Part shown: positions 45,804 to 60,061 of the stretch, piece after piece
How the letters are laid out: each line of letters begins with the position of its first letter
Numbering within the stretch: position 1 is the stretch's first letter
Assembly: GCF_029167105.1 (NCBI RefSeq)
Contig: NZ_JARFML010000001.1
Span: 496,001-560,000, forward strand
From: Bradyrhizobium yuanmingense
GTDB lineage: Bacteria > Pseudomonadota > Alphaproteobacteria > Rhizobiales > Xanthobacteraceae
DNA length: 64,000 nucleotides
Direction: 5' to 3'
The notes under the pieces: model-generated
The model's input: the letters and a program-made list of their open reading frames with translations, nothing else
What the model was told of the DNA's origin: nothing
Database searches by the model: none
Program-made: the position numbers and the translations under genes

Positions 45804-46766
45804 ATGAAATTTAGCCGGCAAACAACGCTTCGTGCGCAAGCCTCTGTGGCAGGCGTGGGCGTTCATTCCGGTCTTCCCGTCACTCTCACGCTTGGGCCTG
45901 CGCCTGTCGACGCGGGTTTTATTTTTGTCCGGACCGGACTTGAGGGAAGTGACCGCGAAGTTCAGGCCACCGCCGAGCAGGTGATTGCGACTGACTTTGC
46001 CACCGTCCTCGGCGACCGCAGCGGTCCGCTGGTGTCCACTGCCGAGCATGTGCTTGCTGCACTGCGGGGAATGGGTGTCGACAACGCCACCATCGAGATC
46101 GACGGTCCCGAAGTCCCGATCATGGACGGCAGCGCCGCCGCCTTCATTGCGGCAATCGACCAGGCCGGCATCGTCACCCAGCCGGCGCAGCGCCGTTTCA
46201 TCCAGGTTCTGAAGCCGATCTCGGTCAAGATCGGCGACTCCTTCGGCGAGATCAGGCCCCACACCAACGGGTTCCGCGTCGAGGTCGAGATCGATTTCAC
46301 CAATCCCGTCATCGGCCAGCAGGCTTACGCCTTCGACCTCAATCCGGAAGGTTTCCGCCGTGAAGTCGGCCGCGCCCGGACCTTCGGCCTGATGTGCGAC
46401 GTCGCGCGGCTCTGGAGCGCCGGCTATGCCCTCGGCGCCTCCTTCGACAACACCGTTGTGTTCGACGACGAGCGGCTGCTCAACACCGAGGGCCTGCGCT
46501 ACGCCGATGAATGCGCCCGGCACAAGGTTCTGGACGTCATCGGCGACCTCTCGCTGGCCGGCCTGCCGCTGCTTGGCGCCTACCGCTCGGTGCGTGGCGG
46601 CCATAAGCTCAACCACGCCGTCTTGACGGCGCTGCTCGCCGACCGGACCGCCTGGCGGGTGGTCGAGGGCGAGGCTGCCCGCCGCACCACGCGTGCCGTG
46701 GGCGAGGTCGGTCGTGGCATCGTCGGCGGCCGGGTCGCTGCGGCCTTCGGACCGGATGTGTCCTGA
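45804..46766 (+). CDS. lpxC: UDP-3-O-acyl-GlcNAc deacetylase LpxC
   Basis: 320 residues. The zinc deacetylase that commits to lipid A synthesis. It opens KFSRQTTLRAQASVAGVGVH; zinc ligands are His82 (STAEHVLAAL), His240 and Asp244 (ARHKVLDVIGD), and the catalytic His267 lies in GGHKLNH. The length and all motifs match the family. It lies after the ftsZ terminator, as in many alphaproteobacteria, linking envelope lipid supply to the division genes. Confidence 0.97.
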   Translation: MKFSRQTTLRAQASVAGVGVHSGLPVTLTLGPAPVDAGFIFVRTGLEGSDREVQATAEQVIATDFATVLGDRSGPLVSTAEHVLAALRGMGVDNATIEIDGPEVPIMDGSAAAFIAAIDQAGIVTQPAQRRFIQVLKPISVKIGDSFGEIRPHTNGFRVEVEIDFTNPVIGQQAYAFDLNPEGFRREVGRARTFGLMCDVARLWSAGYALGASFDNTVVFDDERLLNTEGLRYADECARHKVLDVIGDLSLAGLPLLGAYRSVRGGHKLNHAVLTALLADRTAWRVVEGEAARRTTRAVGEVGRGIVGGRVAAAFGPDVS

Positions 46767-47009
46767 CGCGGCCTGCCGCCTTCGGAACGTGGTTGGGCGG
46801 CCCCCGGGAAACTCCTGGTAACCATGATCGGCTAGCATTGCGGCAGGTTCGCCTTAATCCGGGCGAAATGCCTCCCTATCCGGTTCGTTAACAATCGTTT
46901 TCGGATACATCGGCGTGGTCGCGTGGCAGGCACCACGGTTACATTTCGCGCCCATGAGGGGTTCGTGGGCTGGCGGACTCCGCATCACAGGGCGTCAGGG
47001 CTTAAACTC

Positions 47010-47900
47010 ATGTCGGCACAGCGTATGACGCGCGGATATTTCTCGGTCTCGTCGCGAGCCCGCGGGCTGATTCAGGCCGTCACCTTCATCGTTCTTGCGC
47101 TGCCGCTCGCCGGATGCGGCACGGGCGCGCTCTGGGACAAGTTCACCGCCAAGGACGACACCTTCGTCGAGGAGCCCGCCGACAAAATCTACAATGAGGG
47201 CCTGTACCTCATGAACGAGAAGAAGGACATGAAGGCGGCGAACAAGAAGTTCGAAGAGGTCGACCGTCAGCATCCTTATTCCGACTGGGCCCGCAAATCG
47301 CTGCTGATGTCGGCCTATGCGTCCTATCAGGGCGGCGATTATGACGGCTGCATCGGTGCCGCCACCCGCTACGTCACGCTGCATCCCGGCAGCCCGGATG
47401 CGGCCTATGCGCAATATCTGATCGCCGCCTCCCATTACGACCAGATCCCGGACATCAGCCGCGACCAGACCCGCACCGAAAAGGCGATCGCCGCGCTGGA
47501 AGAGGTGGTGCGCAAGTATCCGAACTCGGAATATGCGACCTCGGCCAAGGCCAAGATCGAGGGCGCGCGCGACCAGCTCGCCGGCAAGGAAATGAATGTC
47601 GGCCGCTACTACGCCCAGAAGCGCGACTACACGGCCGCCATCAATCGTTACAAGACCGTCGTCACGCAGTACCAGACCACCCGCCATGTCGAAGAGGCGC
47701 TGTTCCGGCTCACCGAGGCCTATATGGCGATCGGCATCGTTGGCGAAGCGCAAACCGCGGCGGCCGTGCTTGGGCACAATTTTCCTGACAGCCGCTGGTA
47801 CAAGGACGCCTATAATCTTGTAAAATCCGGCGGTCTCGAGCCGAGCGAGAATCAGGGGTCCTGGATCAGCCGGACCTTCAAGAAGATGGGTCTCGGCTAG
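47010..47900 (+). CDS. bamD: Outer-membrane assembly lipoprotein BamD
   Basis: 296 residues from ATG at 47010; the frame reaches back to 46923 but the region before is AT-rich and promoter-like. A hydrophobic stretch ends in the lipobox LPLAGC, then five TPR-like repeats: YNEGLYLMNEKKDMKAANKK, SDWARKSLLMSAYASYQGGD, AYAQYLIAASHYDQIPDISR, GRYYAQKRDYTAAINRYKTV and EALFRLTEAYMAIGIVGEA. BamD works with BamA to insert outer-membrane proteins. recN follows after 13 bp. Confidence 0.94.
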   Translation: MSAQRMTRGYFSVSSRARGLIQAVTFIVLALPLAGCGTGALWDKFTAKDDTFVEEPADKIYNEGLYLMNEKKDMKAANKKFEEVDRQHPYSDWARKSLLMSAYASYQGGDYDGCIGAATRYVTLHPGSPDAAYAQYLIAASHYDQIPDISRDQTRTEKAIAALEEVVRKYPNSEYATSAKAKIEGARDQLAGKEMNVGRYYAQKRDYTAAINRYKTVVTQYQTTRHVEEALFRLTEAYMAIGIVGEAQTAAAVLGHNFPDSRWYKDAYNLVKSGGLEPSENQGSWISRTFKKMGLG

Positions 47901-47913
47901 GAAATTTGGTTCC

Positions 47914-51904
<3,991 letters not shown>

Positions 51905-52199
51905 GGGGCGCACTGGCGCCTCCGTCCGTCGCCATCGCACGGCGTTCTCCCAGCAAGCGTCCCGTGATGGTACGCGGACGCAAGAGTTCCTTCACCATTC
52001 GCGTTGACCCGATGTTTACCGCTTCACGTGAGGCCGCATTTACCAATGCGCCACATCGCCCCGTGAAAACACCTGCATTCGCTTGAGTGTGCCGCCTGCG
52101 CAACGCCGATTAACGCCCCGGCAACCTAAATTAGATACTCACGATAAAGATCGAATTGCACGGATGTACTGAGTTCGATCAAACGAGCGTAAGCGTAGC
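51905..52199. other. Gap between ligA and the cell-wall hydrolase
   Basis: A 295-bp gap with no clear gene. A 39-codon frame from ATG at 51967 to 52086 (MVRGRKSSFTIRVDPMFTAS...) has mixed codon use and no ribosome site. The right part (about 52100-52160, TAAATTAGATACTCACGATA) is AT-rich and probably holds the hydrolase promoter. Confidence 0.5.
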
Positions 52200-53660
52200 G
52201 TGAGCGTATCGATGTCTGTGTTGCGTAACCATCCGAAGGGCGCGCGGTTCGCGTCCTTCGGCATCGGTCTCTGCATCTTCGCATTGATGCCGAGAGAGAC
52301 CGGCTATCAGGACATTGCCTCGCTGCTGGCGCGCCAACCCGGCGTCGCCGAGCGGTGGCAGAAGCAGGTGTTCTCCGCTGCGTCCTCGATCCAGCTCGCC
52401 ACCTACAGTTTTTCCCGCCCCATCGGCACCTCGGTTCCGCAGAGCGCGATGGTTCGGCTCGCGAGCCTCGACGGCGGCGACGTCACCGGCGCAATCCGCC
52501 GCAATCCGGCGCTTCAGGCACCGCCGCGCTACCACGCATCCGACTTTCCCAAGGTCGATCGCGCCCTGAAGGGCGATCGCCTCGCAATCGTCGCGCCGAC
52601 GCAGTCGCCTGAGACGGCCGCGCCGGCTGCAGCACCGGCCAAGGAAGATCCCGCGACCTCGAACAGCTCGGTGTTCGGCGCCAAGACCGCCGCATTGCCG
52701 CCGGCGATGTCGCCGGAATCCGCGGCCCCGCTCGATCCCGAGCTGCAGGAGGCCATGCGCGCGCCGCCGCTGCCGCAATATTCCAATCCGCCGCAGGCGA
52801 GCGAGGCTGCGCGCGCGTTCGCGGTGCAGCCGCTGGAAGCGCTGAAGCGCGCCACGGCGCCCGCTGCTCCCGCACGCGATCCTTTCAGCGTCAAGACATC
52901 GAGCCTGTTCTTCGGCAGCTCCTCGCTGGGCGGCAATATCGAGACCATCGAGAGCTGGCAGCCCGGCGCCGAGCCGCTGATCGTGATCCCCGACCCCGAC
53001 ATGAAGGTGACGGCCTCGCTGACCCCGCCGACGGCGGAGATCGCCAAGGACATCGAGAGCGGCGAGAGCGTCGCGCCGAAGGGCGAGGTCAACGCCGACA
53101 ACCAGCGCGGCAAGTCGCCGGCGGAGCGGCTCGCGCTCGACGACAAGTCGCGCGCCAAGTCCGAGAAGTGTCTTGCCGAAGCCGTCTATTTCGAGGCCCG
53201 CGGCGAAGCCGTGCGCGGCCAGATTGCGGTGGCGCAAGTGGTGATGAACCGCGTCTTTTCCGGCAAATATCCCGACACCGTATGCGGCGCGGTCTACCAG
53301 AACAAGCACCGGCATCTGGCCTGCCAGTTCACCTTCGCCTGCGACAACAATGCCGACGTGATCCGCGAGCCCGAAATGTGGGAGCGCGCCAAGAAGATCT
53401 CCAAGGCGATGCTCGACGGCCAGATCTGGCTGCCCGAGGTCGGCAAGTCCACGCATTACCATGCCTATTGGGTGCGGCCGTCCTGGGTCGCCGAGATGAA
53501 GAAGCTGTACAAGACCGGCGTGCACACCTTCTATCGGCCGCGCAATTGGGGCGACGGCAGCGAGGTGCCGAGCTGGGGCACGCCCGCGCAGACCGCCGCG
53601 CTCTCCGCCGAGCTCGCGCAGGAAGCCAAGAGCTCCGCGGAGATGGGCGAGCGGCGGTAG
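52200..53660 (+). CDS. SleB-type cell-wall hydrolase (Hydrolase_2)
   Basis: 486 residues from GTG at 52200 or 482 from ATG at 52212. A hydrophobic N-terminal stretch (ASFGIGLCIFALM) may be an anchor or signal. A long Ala/Pro-rich region (~residues 90-300) leads to a C-terminal Hydrolase_2 domain: EKCLAEAVYFEARGEAVRGQ with the catalytic Glu, AVAQVVMNRVFSGKYPDTVC, and CQFTFACDNNAD. In SleB this domain is a lytic transglycosylase on peptidoglycan; here it is probably a periplasmic autolysin. The transcript meets the convergent nadC at a strong hairpin. Confidence 0.85.
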   Translation: MSVSMSVLRNHPKGARFASFGIGLCIFALMPRETGYQDIASLLARQPGVAERWQKQVFSAASSIQLATYSFSRPIGTSVPQSAMVRLASLDGGDVTGAIRRNPALQAPPRYHASDFPKVDRALKGDRLAIVAPTQSPETAAPAAAPAKEDPATSNSSVFGAKTAALPPAMSPESAAPLDPELQEAMRAPPLPQYSNPPQASEAARAFAVQPLEALKRATAPAAPARDPFSVKTSSLFFGSSSLGGNIETIESWQPGAEPLIVIPDPDMKVTASLTPPTAEIAKDIESGESVAPKGEVNADNQRGKSPAERLALDDKSRAKSEKCLAEAVYFEARGEAVRGQIAVAQVVMNRVFSGKYPDTVCGAVYQNKHRHLACQFTFACDNNADVIREPEMWERAKKISKAMLDGQIWLPEVGKSTHYHAYWVRPSWVAEMKKLYKTGVHTFYRPRNWGDGSEVPSWGTPAQTAALSAELAQEAKSSAEMGERR

Positions 53661-53666
53661 TTTTCT

Positions 53667-53694
53667 TATCTCTCCCCGCAAGCGGGGAGAGATA
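53667..53694. terminator. Bidirectional hairpin between hydrolase gene and nadC
   Basis: TATCTCTCCCCGC and GCGGGGAGAGATA, a perfect 13-bp inverted repeat around AA, with TTTT just before it. It lies 6 bp after the hydrolase stop and 10 bp after the convergent nadC stop, so it can end both transcripts. Confidence 0.7.
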
Positions 53695-53704
53695 GAAGAA
53701 TTCA

Positions 53705-54583
53705 TCACGCCTCGATATCCAGTGCACAGTCGAAATTCGGCGCCGAATGCGTCAAGGCGCCGGCCGACGCATAGTCGACCCCGGTGGCCGCGATGGCGGC
53801 GATCGAGTCCAGCGTGACGCCGCCGGACGCCTCCAGCGCGAGGCGGCCCGCGTTGAGCCTCACCGCCTCGCGCAACGTCGCAAGGTCCATATTATCGAGC
53901 AGCACCGCATCGGCCATTCCGCTGTCGAGCACCTCGCGCAGCTGCGCCATCGTGTCGACCTCGATCTCGATCTTGACAAGATGGCCGGCATGGGCGCGGG
54001 CGCGCTCCAGCACCGGGCGGATGCCGCCGGCGACCGCGATGTGGTTGTCCTTGATCAGGATCGCATCGTCGAGCCCGAAGCGATGGTTGAAGCCGCCGCC
54101 GCAGCGCACCGCATATTTCTCCAGCGCGCGCAGTCCCGGCGTGGTTTTTCGCGTGCAGCAGATGCGCATCCTGGTGCCTTCGGTGCGCGCGACATAGTCC
54201 GCCGTGAGCGTGGCGATGCCCGACAGCCGGCCGACGAAGTTCAAGGCAGTGCGCTCCGCCGTGAGGATGGCCCGCGCAGGCCCCGAGATCGTCAGCACGT
54301 GCTGGCCGCGCGCAACCCGCGCGGCATCGCGGACATGTGCGCGCACCTCGATGTCGGGCGACAGCTTCTGCAAGGTCGCGAGCGCCAGCGGCAATCCGGC
54401 GACCACGCCGGCCTGGCGCGCGACGAGGATGGCTTGCGCGCGCGTCGCCTCCGGGATCGTCGCCAGCGAGGTGATGTCGCCGGCGCGGCCGAGATCCTCG
54501 TCGAGCGCGCGCGCAACGGCCGCCTCGATCGCGAGCGGCGAGAGGAAGGCATCGGGATAGAGCAGTGAAGTCGGGGTGATCAT
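53705..54583 (-). CDS. nadC: Quinolinate phosphoribosyltransferase NadC
   Basis: 292 residues, normal size. It condenses quinolinate with PRPP to nicotinate mononucleotide and CO2. Motifs: [16 protein letters not shown] near the N-terminus, [40 protein letters not shown] with the catalytic Arg/Lys/His cluster [20 protein letters not shown], and [13 protein letters not shown]. Last gene of the nadA-nadB-nadC operon; the start lies 10 bp from the nadB stop. Confidence 0.97.
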   Translation of the reverse strand: MITPTSLLYPDAFLSPLAIEAAVARALDEDLGRAGDITSLATIPEATRAQAILVARQAGVVAGLPLALATLQKLSPDIEVRAHVRDAARVARGQHVLTISGPARAILTAERTALNFVGRLSGIATLTADYVARTEGTRMRICCTRKTTPGLRALEKYAVRCGGGFNHRFGLDDAILIKDNHIAVAGGIRPVLERARAHAGHLVKIEIEVDTMAQLREVLDSGMADAVLLDNMDLATLREAVRLNAGRLALEASGGVTLDSIAAIAATGVDYASAGALTHSAPNFDCALDIEA

Positions 54584-54593
54584 GGGGCCTCCT

Positions 54594-56198
54594 TCAGGCG
54601 ATCATGGATTGCGCAAGGCGGGGCCGCGGGCGCTCGTCCAGGCTGTCCGCGACCTCGCGCGCCGCGGCGAGCGTGGTCATCGTTCTCTGCGCCAGCGCCG
54701 GGTTCTCGGCCGGGTGATCGGAACGGAAGTGCCCACCGCGGCTCTCGCGCCGGGTCCAGGCCGCAACGGCGACGAGCAACGCCGAGATCGCCATGTCGCC
54801 GAGGACGCCGTGTCCGGCCTCGCGTTCGAGCCTGGCGAAATGGCGCACGGCTTGTGCAAGCCCGCCACCGTCACGGATCACGCCGACATGTGCGCTCATC
54901 GTCGCGCGCAACCGCTTCACCTCTGCGGCGTCCGGCGTGCCAGCGCGCGGCGTCACCAAAGCGCTGGGAAGGTGGACTGGCGGGGGCACGGTGCGGCCGG
55001 CGATGTCGTCGGCAATGCGGGCGGCATAGACGACGGCTTCGAGCAGGGAATTCGAGGCGAGCCGGTTGGCGCCATGCGCGCCGGTGGAGGAGACTTCGCC
55101 GGCGGCCCAGAGACCGTCGATCGAGCTGCGGCCGCGCGCGTCCACCGCGATGCCGCCCATGTGGTAGTGCGCGGCCGGCGCGATCGGAATCGGCTGCGCC
55201 GCGGGATCGATGCCGGCGGCGATGCAGCTCGCATGCACGGCCGGAAACCGCGTCGCGAAGCGCGCGCCCAGCGCCTGACGCGCGTCGAGGAAGGCGCCGC
55301 GTCCGGCCGCGATCTCGGCGAACACGCCGCGGGCCACGATGTCGCGGGGCGCGAGCTCGGCGAGCGGGTGGCGGGCGCTCATGAAGCGCTCGCCGTTGCC
55401 ATTGATCAGCGTTGCCCCTTCGCCGCGCAGCGCTTCGGTGGCGAGCGGTGCCGGGTCGCGGCCCACCATGATGGCGGTCGGGTGGAACTGCACGAATTCA
55501 GGATCGGCAATCACGGCGCCGGCGCGGGCGGCGATCGCAAGGCCCGAGCCGCTCGCTTCCGACGGGTTGGTGGTGACGGCGTAGAGATGGCCGAGCCCAC
55601 CGGTCGCAAGCACGACCGCGCGCGAGGCGAGCACGAGCGCCCGTACCGCGGGATTGCCGGCCTCGCGCAATTGAAGCCCGGTGACCGCGCCGTCCTCGGT
55701 CAGCAGTGCTTCGGCGATGAAGCCTTCCATCAGGCGGATCGAGGGCGTGCGGCGCACGGCCTCGCTCAAGGCCGCGATGATCGCGGCGCCGGCGCCATCG
55801 CCGCGCACATGCACGATGCGGCGCGCGGAATGCGCAGCTTCGCGTCCGACCGCAAGCCTGCCGTCGAGATCGCGATCGAACGGAACGCCATAGGCGAGAA
55901 GATCGTGGATGCGCGGCGCCGCCTCGCGCGCGATCCCGAGCGCGACGGCTGCATCGACGAGGCCGCCGCCGACCGCGACGGTGTCGGCGGCGTGTGCCTC
56001 CGGCGTATCGCCTTCAGCCACTGCCGCAGCGATGCCGCCTTGCGCCCATGCGGAGGACGCGCCGCGCCCGAGCGGTGCCGCCGAGATCAAGGTCACCGGC
56101 CGCGGCGCGAGCTTCAGCGCGCAGAACAGTCCGGCAAGCCCGCCGCCGACGATGACGACGTCGTCGGTGCTGGCGAGGTCGTGGATGTCGTATTGCAT
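54594..56198 (-). CDS. nadB: L-aspartate oxidase NadB
   Basis: 534 residues from ATG at 56198 ([10 protein letters not shown]). An FAD flavoprotein that turns L-aspartate into iminoaspartate for quinolinate synthesis. FAD loop [19 protein letters not shown], then [33 protein letters not shown] and [18 protein letters not shown], and [20 protein letters not shown] with [20 protein letters not shown]. It is placed between nadA (11 bp upstream) and nadC (10 bp downstream), all co-directional. Confidence 0.97.
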   Translation of the reverse strand: MQYDIHDLASTDDVVIVGGGLAGLFCALKLAPRPVTLISAAPLGRGASSAWAQGGIAAAVAEGDTPEAHAADTVAVGGGLVDAAVALGIAREAAPRIHDLLAYGVPFDRDLDGRLAVGREAAHSARRIVHVRGDGAGAAIIAALSEAVRRTPSIRLMEGFIAEALLTEDGAVTGLQLREAGNPAVRALVLASRAVVLATGGLGHLYAVTTNPSEASGSGLAIAARAGAVIADPEFVQFHPTAIMVGRDPAPLATEALRGEGATLINGNGERFMSARHPLAELAPRDIVARGVFAEIAAGRGAFLDARQALGARFATRFPAVHASCIAAGIDPAAQPIPIAPAAHYHMGGIAVDARGRSSIDGLWAAGEVSSTGAHGANRLASNSLLEAVVYAARIADDIAGRTVPPPVHLPSALVTPRAGTPDAAEVKRLRATMSAHVGVIRDGGGLAQAVRHFARLEREAGHGVLGDMAISALLVAVAAWTRRESRGGHFRSDHPAENPALAQRTMTTLAAAREVADSLDERPRPRLAQSMIA

Positions 56199-56209
56199 GT
56201 TGCTCGCCC

Positions 56210-57316
56210 TCAATTGCTCAGATTGATCATGCGCTGGACCGAGCGCCGCGCGCGTTCCGCGAGCGCGGGGTCGATCGTCACCTCGTCGCGAAGCGTCAGC
56301 AGGCTTTCCAGGATGTTGGCGAGCGTGATGCGCTTCATGTGCGGGCAGAGATTGCAGGGGCGAAGCATCTCCACGTCGGGCAGCTCGGCCCGGACATTGT
56401 CGGCCATCGAGCACTCCGTGATCATGACGAGCCGCCGCGGCCGCTTCGCGCGTACCCAGTTGATCATGTGCGCGGTCGAGCCGGTGAAGTCGGCTTCCGC
56501 CAGCACGTCCGGCGGGCATTCCGGATGCGCGATGATCTGCACGGACGGATCGGCTTCGCGAAAGCTCCGCAGCTCCTCGCCCGTGAAGCGCTCATGCACC
56601 TCGCAGGCGCCTTTCCAGGCGATGATCTTCACGTCGGTCTTCGACGCCACGTAAGTGGCGAGGTATCGGTCGGGCAGGAAGATCACGGTCGGGGCGTTCA
56701 GGCTCTCGACCACCTGCACCGCGTTCGAGGACGTGCAGCAGATGTCGACCTCGGCCTTCACCTCCGCCGAGGTGTTGACATAGGCGACAACAGGCACGCC
56801 GGGGAACTTCTCCCGCAGCAGCCGCACGTCCGCACCGGTGATGCTGGCGGCGAGCGAGCAGCCCGCGCGCGAGTCCGGGATCAAGACGGTCTTGTCCGGA
56901 TTGAGCAGCTTCGAGGTCTCCGCCATGAAGTGCACGCCGCATTGGACGATGATGCCGGCCTTAACCTTGGTGGCTTCGACCGCGAGCTGGAGCGAGTCGC
57001 CGCCGATATCGGCGACGCAATGGAATATCTCCGGAGCCTGGTAGTTGTGGGCGAGGATGACGGCGCCCCGCGCGCGCTTGAGCTCGTTGATCGCGTGAAT
57101 CGTCGGCGCCATCAGCGGCCATTCGATCGATGGGATCACGTGCCTGACGCGGTCATAGAGCGGCGCAGTGGCGCGTTCGACCGCCGGCGTCCATTCCAGG
57201 GAGGGCATCGGCCATGTCGGTCCCGGAGGCACCGGCGCGGCGCGCGGGGAGGCGGTGGGTTGGCCTTGCGGCCGGTTGGCAAGTTCGTCGGGACCGTAAA
57301 TTGCAGTGATCGGCAT
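56210..57316 (-). CDS. nadA: Quinolinate synthase NadA
   Basis: 368 residues from ATG at 57316 ([20 protein letters not shown]), with GGAGG 7 bp upstream; the frame extends to 57427 through the operator region and the longer start is unlikely. It makes quinolinate from iminoaspartate and dihydroxyacetone phosphate on a [4Fe-4S] cluster. The three cluster cysteines are visible in [23 protein letters not shown] and [31 protein letters not shown] and the [17 protein letters not shown] parts are typical. First gene of the operon, behind two operator-like repeats. Confidence 0.97.
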   Translation of the reverse strand: MPITAIYGPDELANRPQGQPTASPRAAPVPPGPTWPMPSLEWTPAVERATAPLYDRVRHVIPSIEWPLMAPTIHAINELKRARGAVILAHNYQAPEIFHCVADIGGDSLQLAVEATKVKAGIIVQCGVHFMAETSKLLNPDKTVLIPDSRAGCSLAASITGADVRLLREKFPGVPVVAYVNTSAEVKAEVDICCTSSNAVQVVESLNAPTVIFLPDRYLATYVASKTDVKIIAWKGACEVHERFTGEELRSFREADPSVQIIAHPECPPDVLAEADFTGSTAHMINWVRAKRPRRLVMITECSMADNVRAELPDVEMLRPCNLCPHMKRITLANILESLLTLRDEVTIDPALAERARRSVQRMINLSN

Positions 57317-57350
57317 TGAAGCCTCCCAAGTGTGGCCATCACGCGTGGCA

Positions 57351-57372
57351 TTATGCTCAGTTTGAGAATATG
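57351..57372 (-). promoter_or_regulatory. nad operator candidate 1
   Basis: CTCA-N3-TGAG at 57356-57366 inside TTATGCTCAGTTTGAGAATA. It begins 35 bp upstream of the nadA start. A near-identical element lies 75 bp away at 57426. This looks like the NadQ-type (alphaproteobacterial NAD repressor) motif, from memory of the family. Confidence 0.65.
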
Positions 57373-57425
57373 TGGGGCCCGAGAAATCCGGCCTAGGAGG
57401 CCGGGCAAACGTCGCTGCTACCAAC

Positions 57426-57443
57426 ATATGCTCAATCTGAGTA
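57426..57443 (-). promoter_or_regulatory. nad operator candidate 2
   Basis: ATATGCTCAATCTGAGTA with CTCA-N3-TGAG at 57431-57441, matching site 1 in core and in the leading TATG. Centres are 75 bp apart, about seven helical turns. The remaining divergent gap up to 57664 shows no gene; it has TTTTTGCCTTGGGATTTTCA near 57571. Confidence 0.65.
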
Positions 57444-57664
57444 GATCAAACGTAGCACGCATCGCTGCTTGCCGCTAGGGCCTGCCCGCACACATTCCCG
57501 TCACTGCGCCTGCCAGGCGAGGCCAGATTGAAACGCAATGCTCCCGCGTCAGCTCTTCGTGGAATGCAATCGTTTTTGCCTTGGGATTTTCATGCACATG
57601 CATTAAACGGGCTGTCCCCGCGGCTGCTGATTTGCGGCTCCGCCAAGGACAGACGAGGACAACC

Positions 57665-58918
57665 ATGTCGACACAGATCGGCGAACTCGCACCGGCCTCG
57701 CGTTCGTCCAACTGGCGTACCCCGGCCGTCATCATCCTGTGCGGTTGTGCCATCGGCATGCTCGGTTTCGGTCCGCGCTCGGCGCTCGGCTTCTTCGTGC
57801 AGCCGATGAGCAACGAATTCAGCTGGGGCCGCGACGTGTTCGGCCTCGCCATCGCCGTGCAGAATCTGTTGTGGGGACTCGGTCAGCCGTTCGCCGGTGC
57901 AGTTGCGGATCGCTTCGGCCTGTTCCGGGTGATGTGCGTCGGCGCACTACTCTATGCCGGCGGCCTGTTCTTGATGCGCTATTCCTCGACGCCGCTGTCG
58001 CTCGACCTCGGCGCCGGCGTCATGATCGGCTTCGGCCTCGCCGGCTGTTCGTTCAATCTGGTTCTGTCGGCGTTCAGCAAGCTCCTGCCCGCCGAGAAGC
58101 GTGGCCTTGCGCTCGGTGCCGGCACGGCGGCGGGCTCGTTCGGGCAGTTCCTGTTCGCACCAATCGGCGTCGCCTTGATCGACAATTTCGGCTGGCAGCA
58201 GGCACTCTCCGTGTTCGGTTTCCTGATGCTGCTGATCATCCCGCTGTCGCTGGCGCTCTCGACGCCGCCGGTGACAAGCGCGAACAGCGCAACGCCCGCG
58301 GATGACCAGACCATCACCAAGGCGCTTGCCGAAGCTTTCGGTCATCGCTCCTACGTGCTCCTGGTGCTCGGCTTCTTCACCTGCGGCTTCCAGCTTGCCT
58401 TCATCACCGTGCATCTGCCGGCGTTCCTGGTCGATGGCGGCATCTCGGCGCAAACCGGCGGCTGGGTGATCGCGGCGATCGGCCTGTTCAACATCATCGG
58501 CTCGCTCAGCGTCGGCTATCTCCAGAATTATCTGCCCAAGCGCTACATCCTCTCGACCATCTATTTCACGCGCGCGTTGGCAACGCTCGCCTTCATCTCG
58601 TTCCCGATCACGCCGTTCTCGGCAATCGCGTTCGGCGCGATCTCCGGCCTGACCTGGCTGTCGACGGTGCCGCCGACCTCGGCGCTGGTGGCGCTGATGT
58701 TCGGAACGCGCTGGCTGGCGACGCTCTACGGCTTTGCTTTCGTCAGCCACCAGGTCGGCGGCTTCCTCGGCGTCTGGCTCGGCGGCATCGTGTTCGAGAA
58801 GTTCGGGTCCTACACGCCGATCTGGTGGCTCTCGATCCTGTTCGGCGTGCTCTCGGCGCTGATCAATCTTCCGATCGTCGAGAAACCGGTCCAGCGGGTG
58901 GTTGCGCAGCCGGCCTGA
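57665..58918 (+). CDS. MFS transporter
   Basis: 417 residues from ATG at 57665, 5 bp after GAGG. About 12 membrane spans: VIILCGCAIGMLGFGPRSAL opens, VADRFG after span 2 is motif A, and the second half begins near ALAEAFGHRSYVLLVLGFFT. The overall form is like the oxalate/formate- or monocarboxylate-type (OFA/MCT-like) branch of MFS with LGFFVQPMSNEFSWGRDVFG in the first loop. Substrate unknown. The gene is divergent from nadA and is followed after 42 bp by an AcuI/YhdH oxidoreductase gene on the same strand. Confidence 0.85.
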   Translation: MSTQIGELAPASRSSNWRTPAVIILCGCAIGMLGFGPRSALGFFVQPMSNEFSWGRDVFGLAIAVQNLLWGLGQPFAGAVADRFGLFRVMCVGALLYAGGLFLMRYSSTPLSLDLGAGVMIGFGLAGCSFNLVLSAFSKLLPAEKRGLALGAGTAAGSFGQFLFAPIGVALIDNFGWQQALSVFGFLMLLIIPLSLALSTPPVTSANSATPADDQTITKALAEAFGHRSYVLLVLGFFTCGFQLAFITVHLPAFLVDGGISAQTGGWVIAAIGLFNIIGSLSVGYLQNYLPKRYILSTIYFTRALATLAFISFPITPFSAIAFGAISGLTWLSTVPPTSALVALMFGTRWLATLYGFAFVSHQVGGFLGVWLGGIVFEKFGSYTPIWWLSILFGVLSALINLPIVEKPVQRVVAQPA

Positions 58919-58960
58919 TCGGCTAAACATCCCCGACAAGCAAAGTCAGGGAGTTCAGTC

Positions 58961-59947
58961 GTGGCCACATTCAAGGCTGTCCGGATCGACAAGGCGGACA
59001 AGGGCACCACCGCGCAGCTCGCGCAGTTCGACGAAGCCGAGCTGATGGAGGGCGACGTCACCGTTCGCGTGGAATGGTCGACGCTGAACTACAAGGACGG
59101 CCTTGCGCTCACCGGCAAGGCGCCGGTGGTGCGCCGCTTCCCGATGATCGCCGGTATCGATTTCGCCGGCACGGTTGAAGCCTCCTCGCATCCGCAGTGG
59201 AAGGCGGGCGACAAGGTCGTCTGCACCGGCTGGGGCATGGGCGAGACCCATCTCGGCGCCTATGCCGAGAAGGCGCGGGTGAAGGGCGACTGGCTGGTCG
59301 CTCTTCCGCAAGGGCTATCGGCGCGCGATGCCATGGCGATCGGCACCGCCGGCTTCACGGCGATGCTCTCGGTGCTGGCGCTGGAGAAGCATGGCATCTC
59401 GCCGAAGAGCGGCCCGGTCGTGGTGACGGGCGCTGCCGGCGGCGTCGGCTCGGTCGCGATCGCCGTGCTCTCGAAGCTCGGCTACCACGTCATCGCTTCG
59501 ACCGGGCGGGCCTCCGAGGCCGACTACCTGAAGCAGCTGGGGGCTGCCGAGATCATCGACCGCAACGAATTGTCGGCGCCGGCAAAGCCCCTCGCCAAGG
59601 AGCGCTGGGCCGGCGGCGTCGACAGCGTCGGCTCGACCACCCTCGCCAACCTGCTCTCGATGACGAAATATGGCGGCGCGATCGCGGCCTGCGGCCTGGC
59701 CGCCGGCATGGACCTGCCGTCCTCGGTGGCACCGTTTATTTTGCGCGGAGTGTGCCTTCTCGGCATCGATTCCGTGATGTGCCCGATCGAGCCCCGGAAA
59801 GCCGCCTGGCAGCGCTTGGCCTCCGATCTGGATCGGACAAAATTGACTGAAATTACTGAGGAAATTTCGCTCGACGAGGTCCAGGGGTGGGGCGCGAAAA
59901 TCCTGGCCGGGCAGGTTCGCGGCCGCGTCGTGGTAAAAATTGTCTGA
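58961..59947 (+). CDS. AcuI/YhdH-family acrylyl-CoA reductase-like oxidoreductase
   Basis: 328 residues, GTG start with CAGGGA upstream. An MDR-family NADPH oxidoreductase without the zinc cysteines: [52 protein letters not shown] and the NADP loop [20 protein letters not shown] are the AcuI/YhdH signature. AcuI reduces acrylyl-CoA to propionyl-CoA in DMSP and 3-hydroxypropionate metabolism and detoxifies acrylate. Whether the MFS gene upstream carries a related acid is only an inference. Confidence 0.9.
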   Translation: MATFKAVRIDKADKGTTAQLAQFDEAELMEGDVTVRVEWSTLNYKDGLALTGKAPVVRRFPMIAGIDFAGTVEASSHPQWKAGDKVVCTGWGMGETHLGAYAEKARVKGDWLVALPQGLSARDAMAIGTAGFTAMLSVLALEKHGISPKSGPVVVTGAAGGVGSVAIAVLSKLGYHVIASTGRASEADYLKQLGAAEIIDRNELSAPAKPLAKERWAGGVDSVGSTTLANLLSMTKYGGAIAACGLAAGMDLPSSVAPFILRGVCLLGIDSVMCPIEPRKAAWQRLASDLDRTKLTEITEEISLDEVQGWGAKILAGQVRGRVVVKIV

Positions 59948-60061
59948 CGGCGTTCAGACTTTACCAACCAAGCTGCTTCAATCTCGCCATGGTTCGTATG
60001 GTAAGCAGCGGGTAAAGAGATAAAGGCATCGCCCGCTGCGGGGGTTGGTTCGGAGTTGAGC

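Noticed and set aside
51967-52086. 39-codon frame after ligA
   Set aside because: No ribosome site, mixed codon use, and no recognisable pattern.
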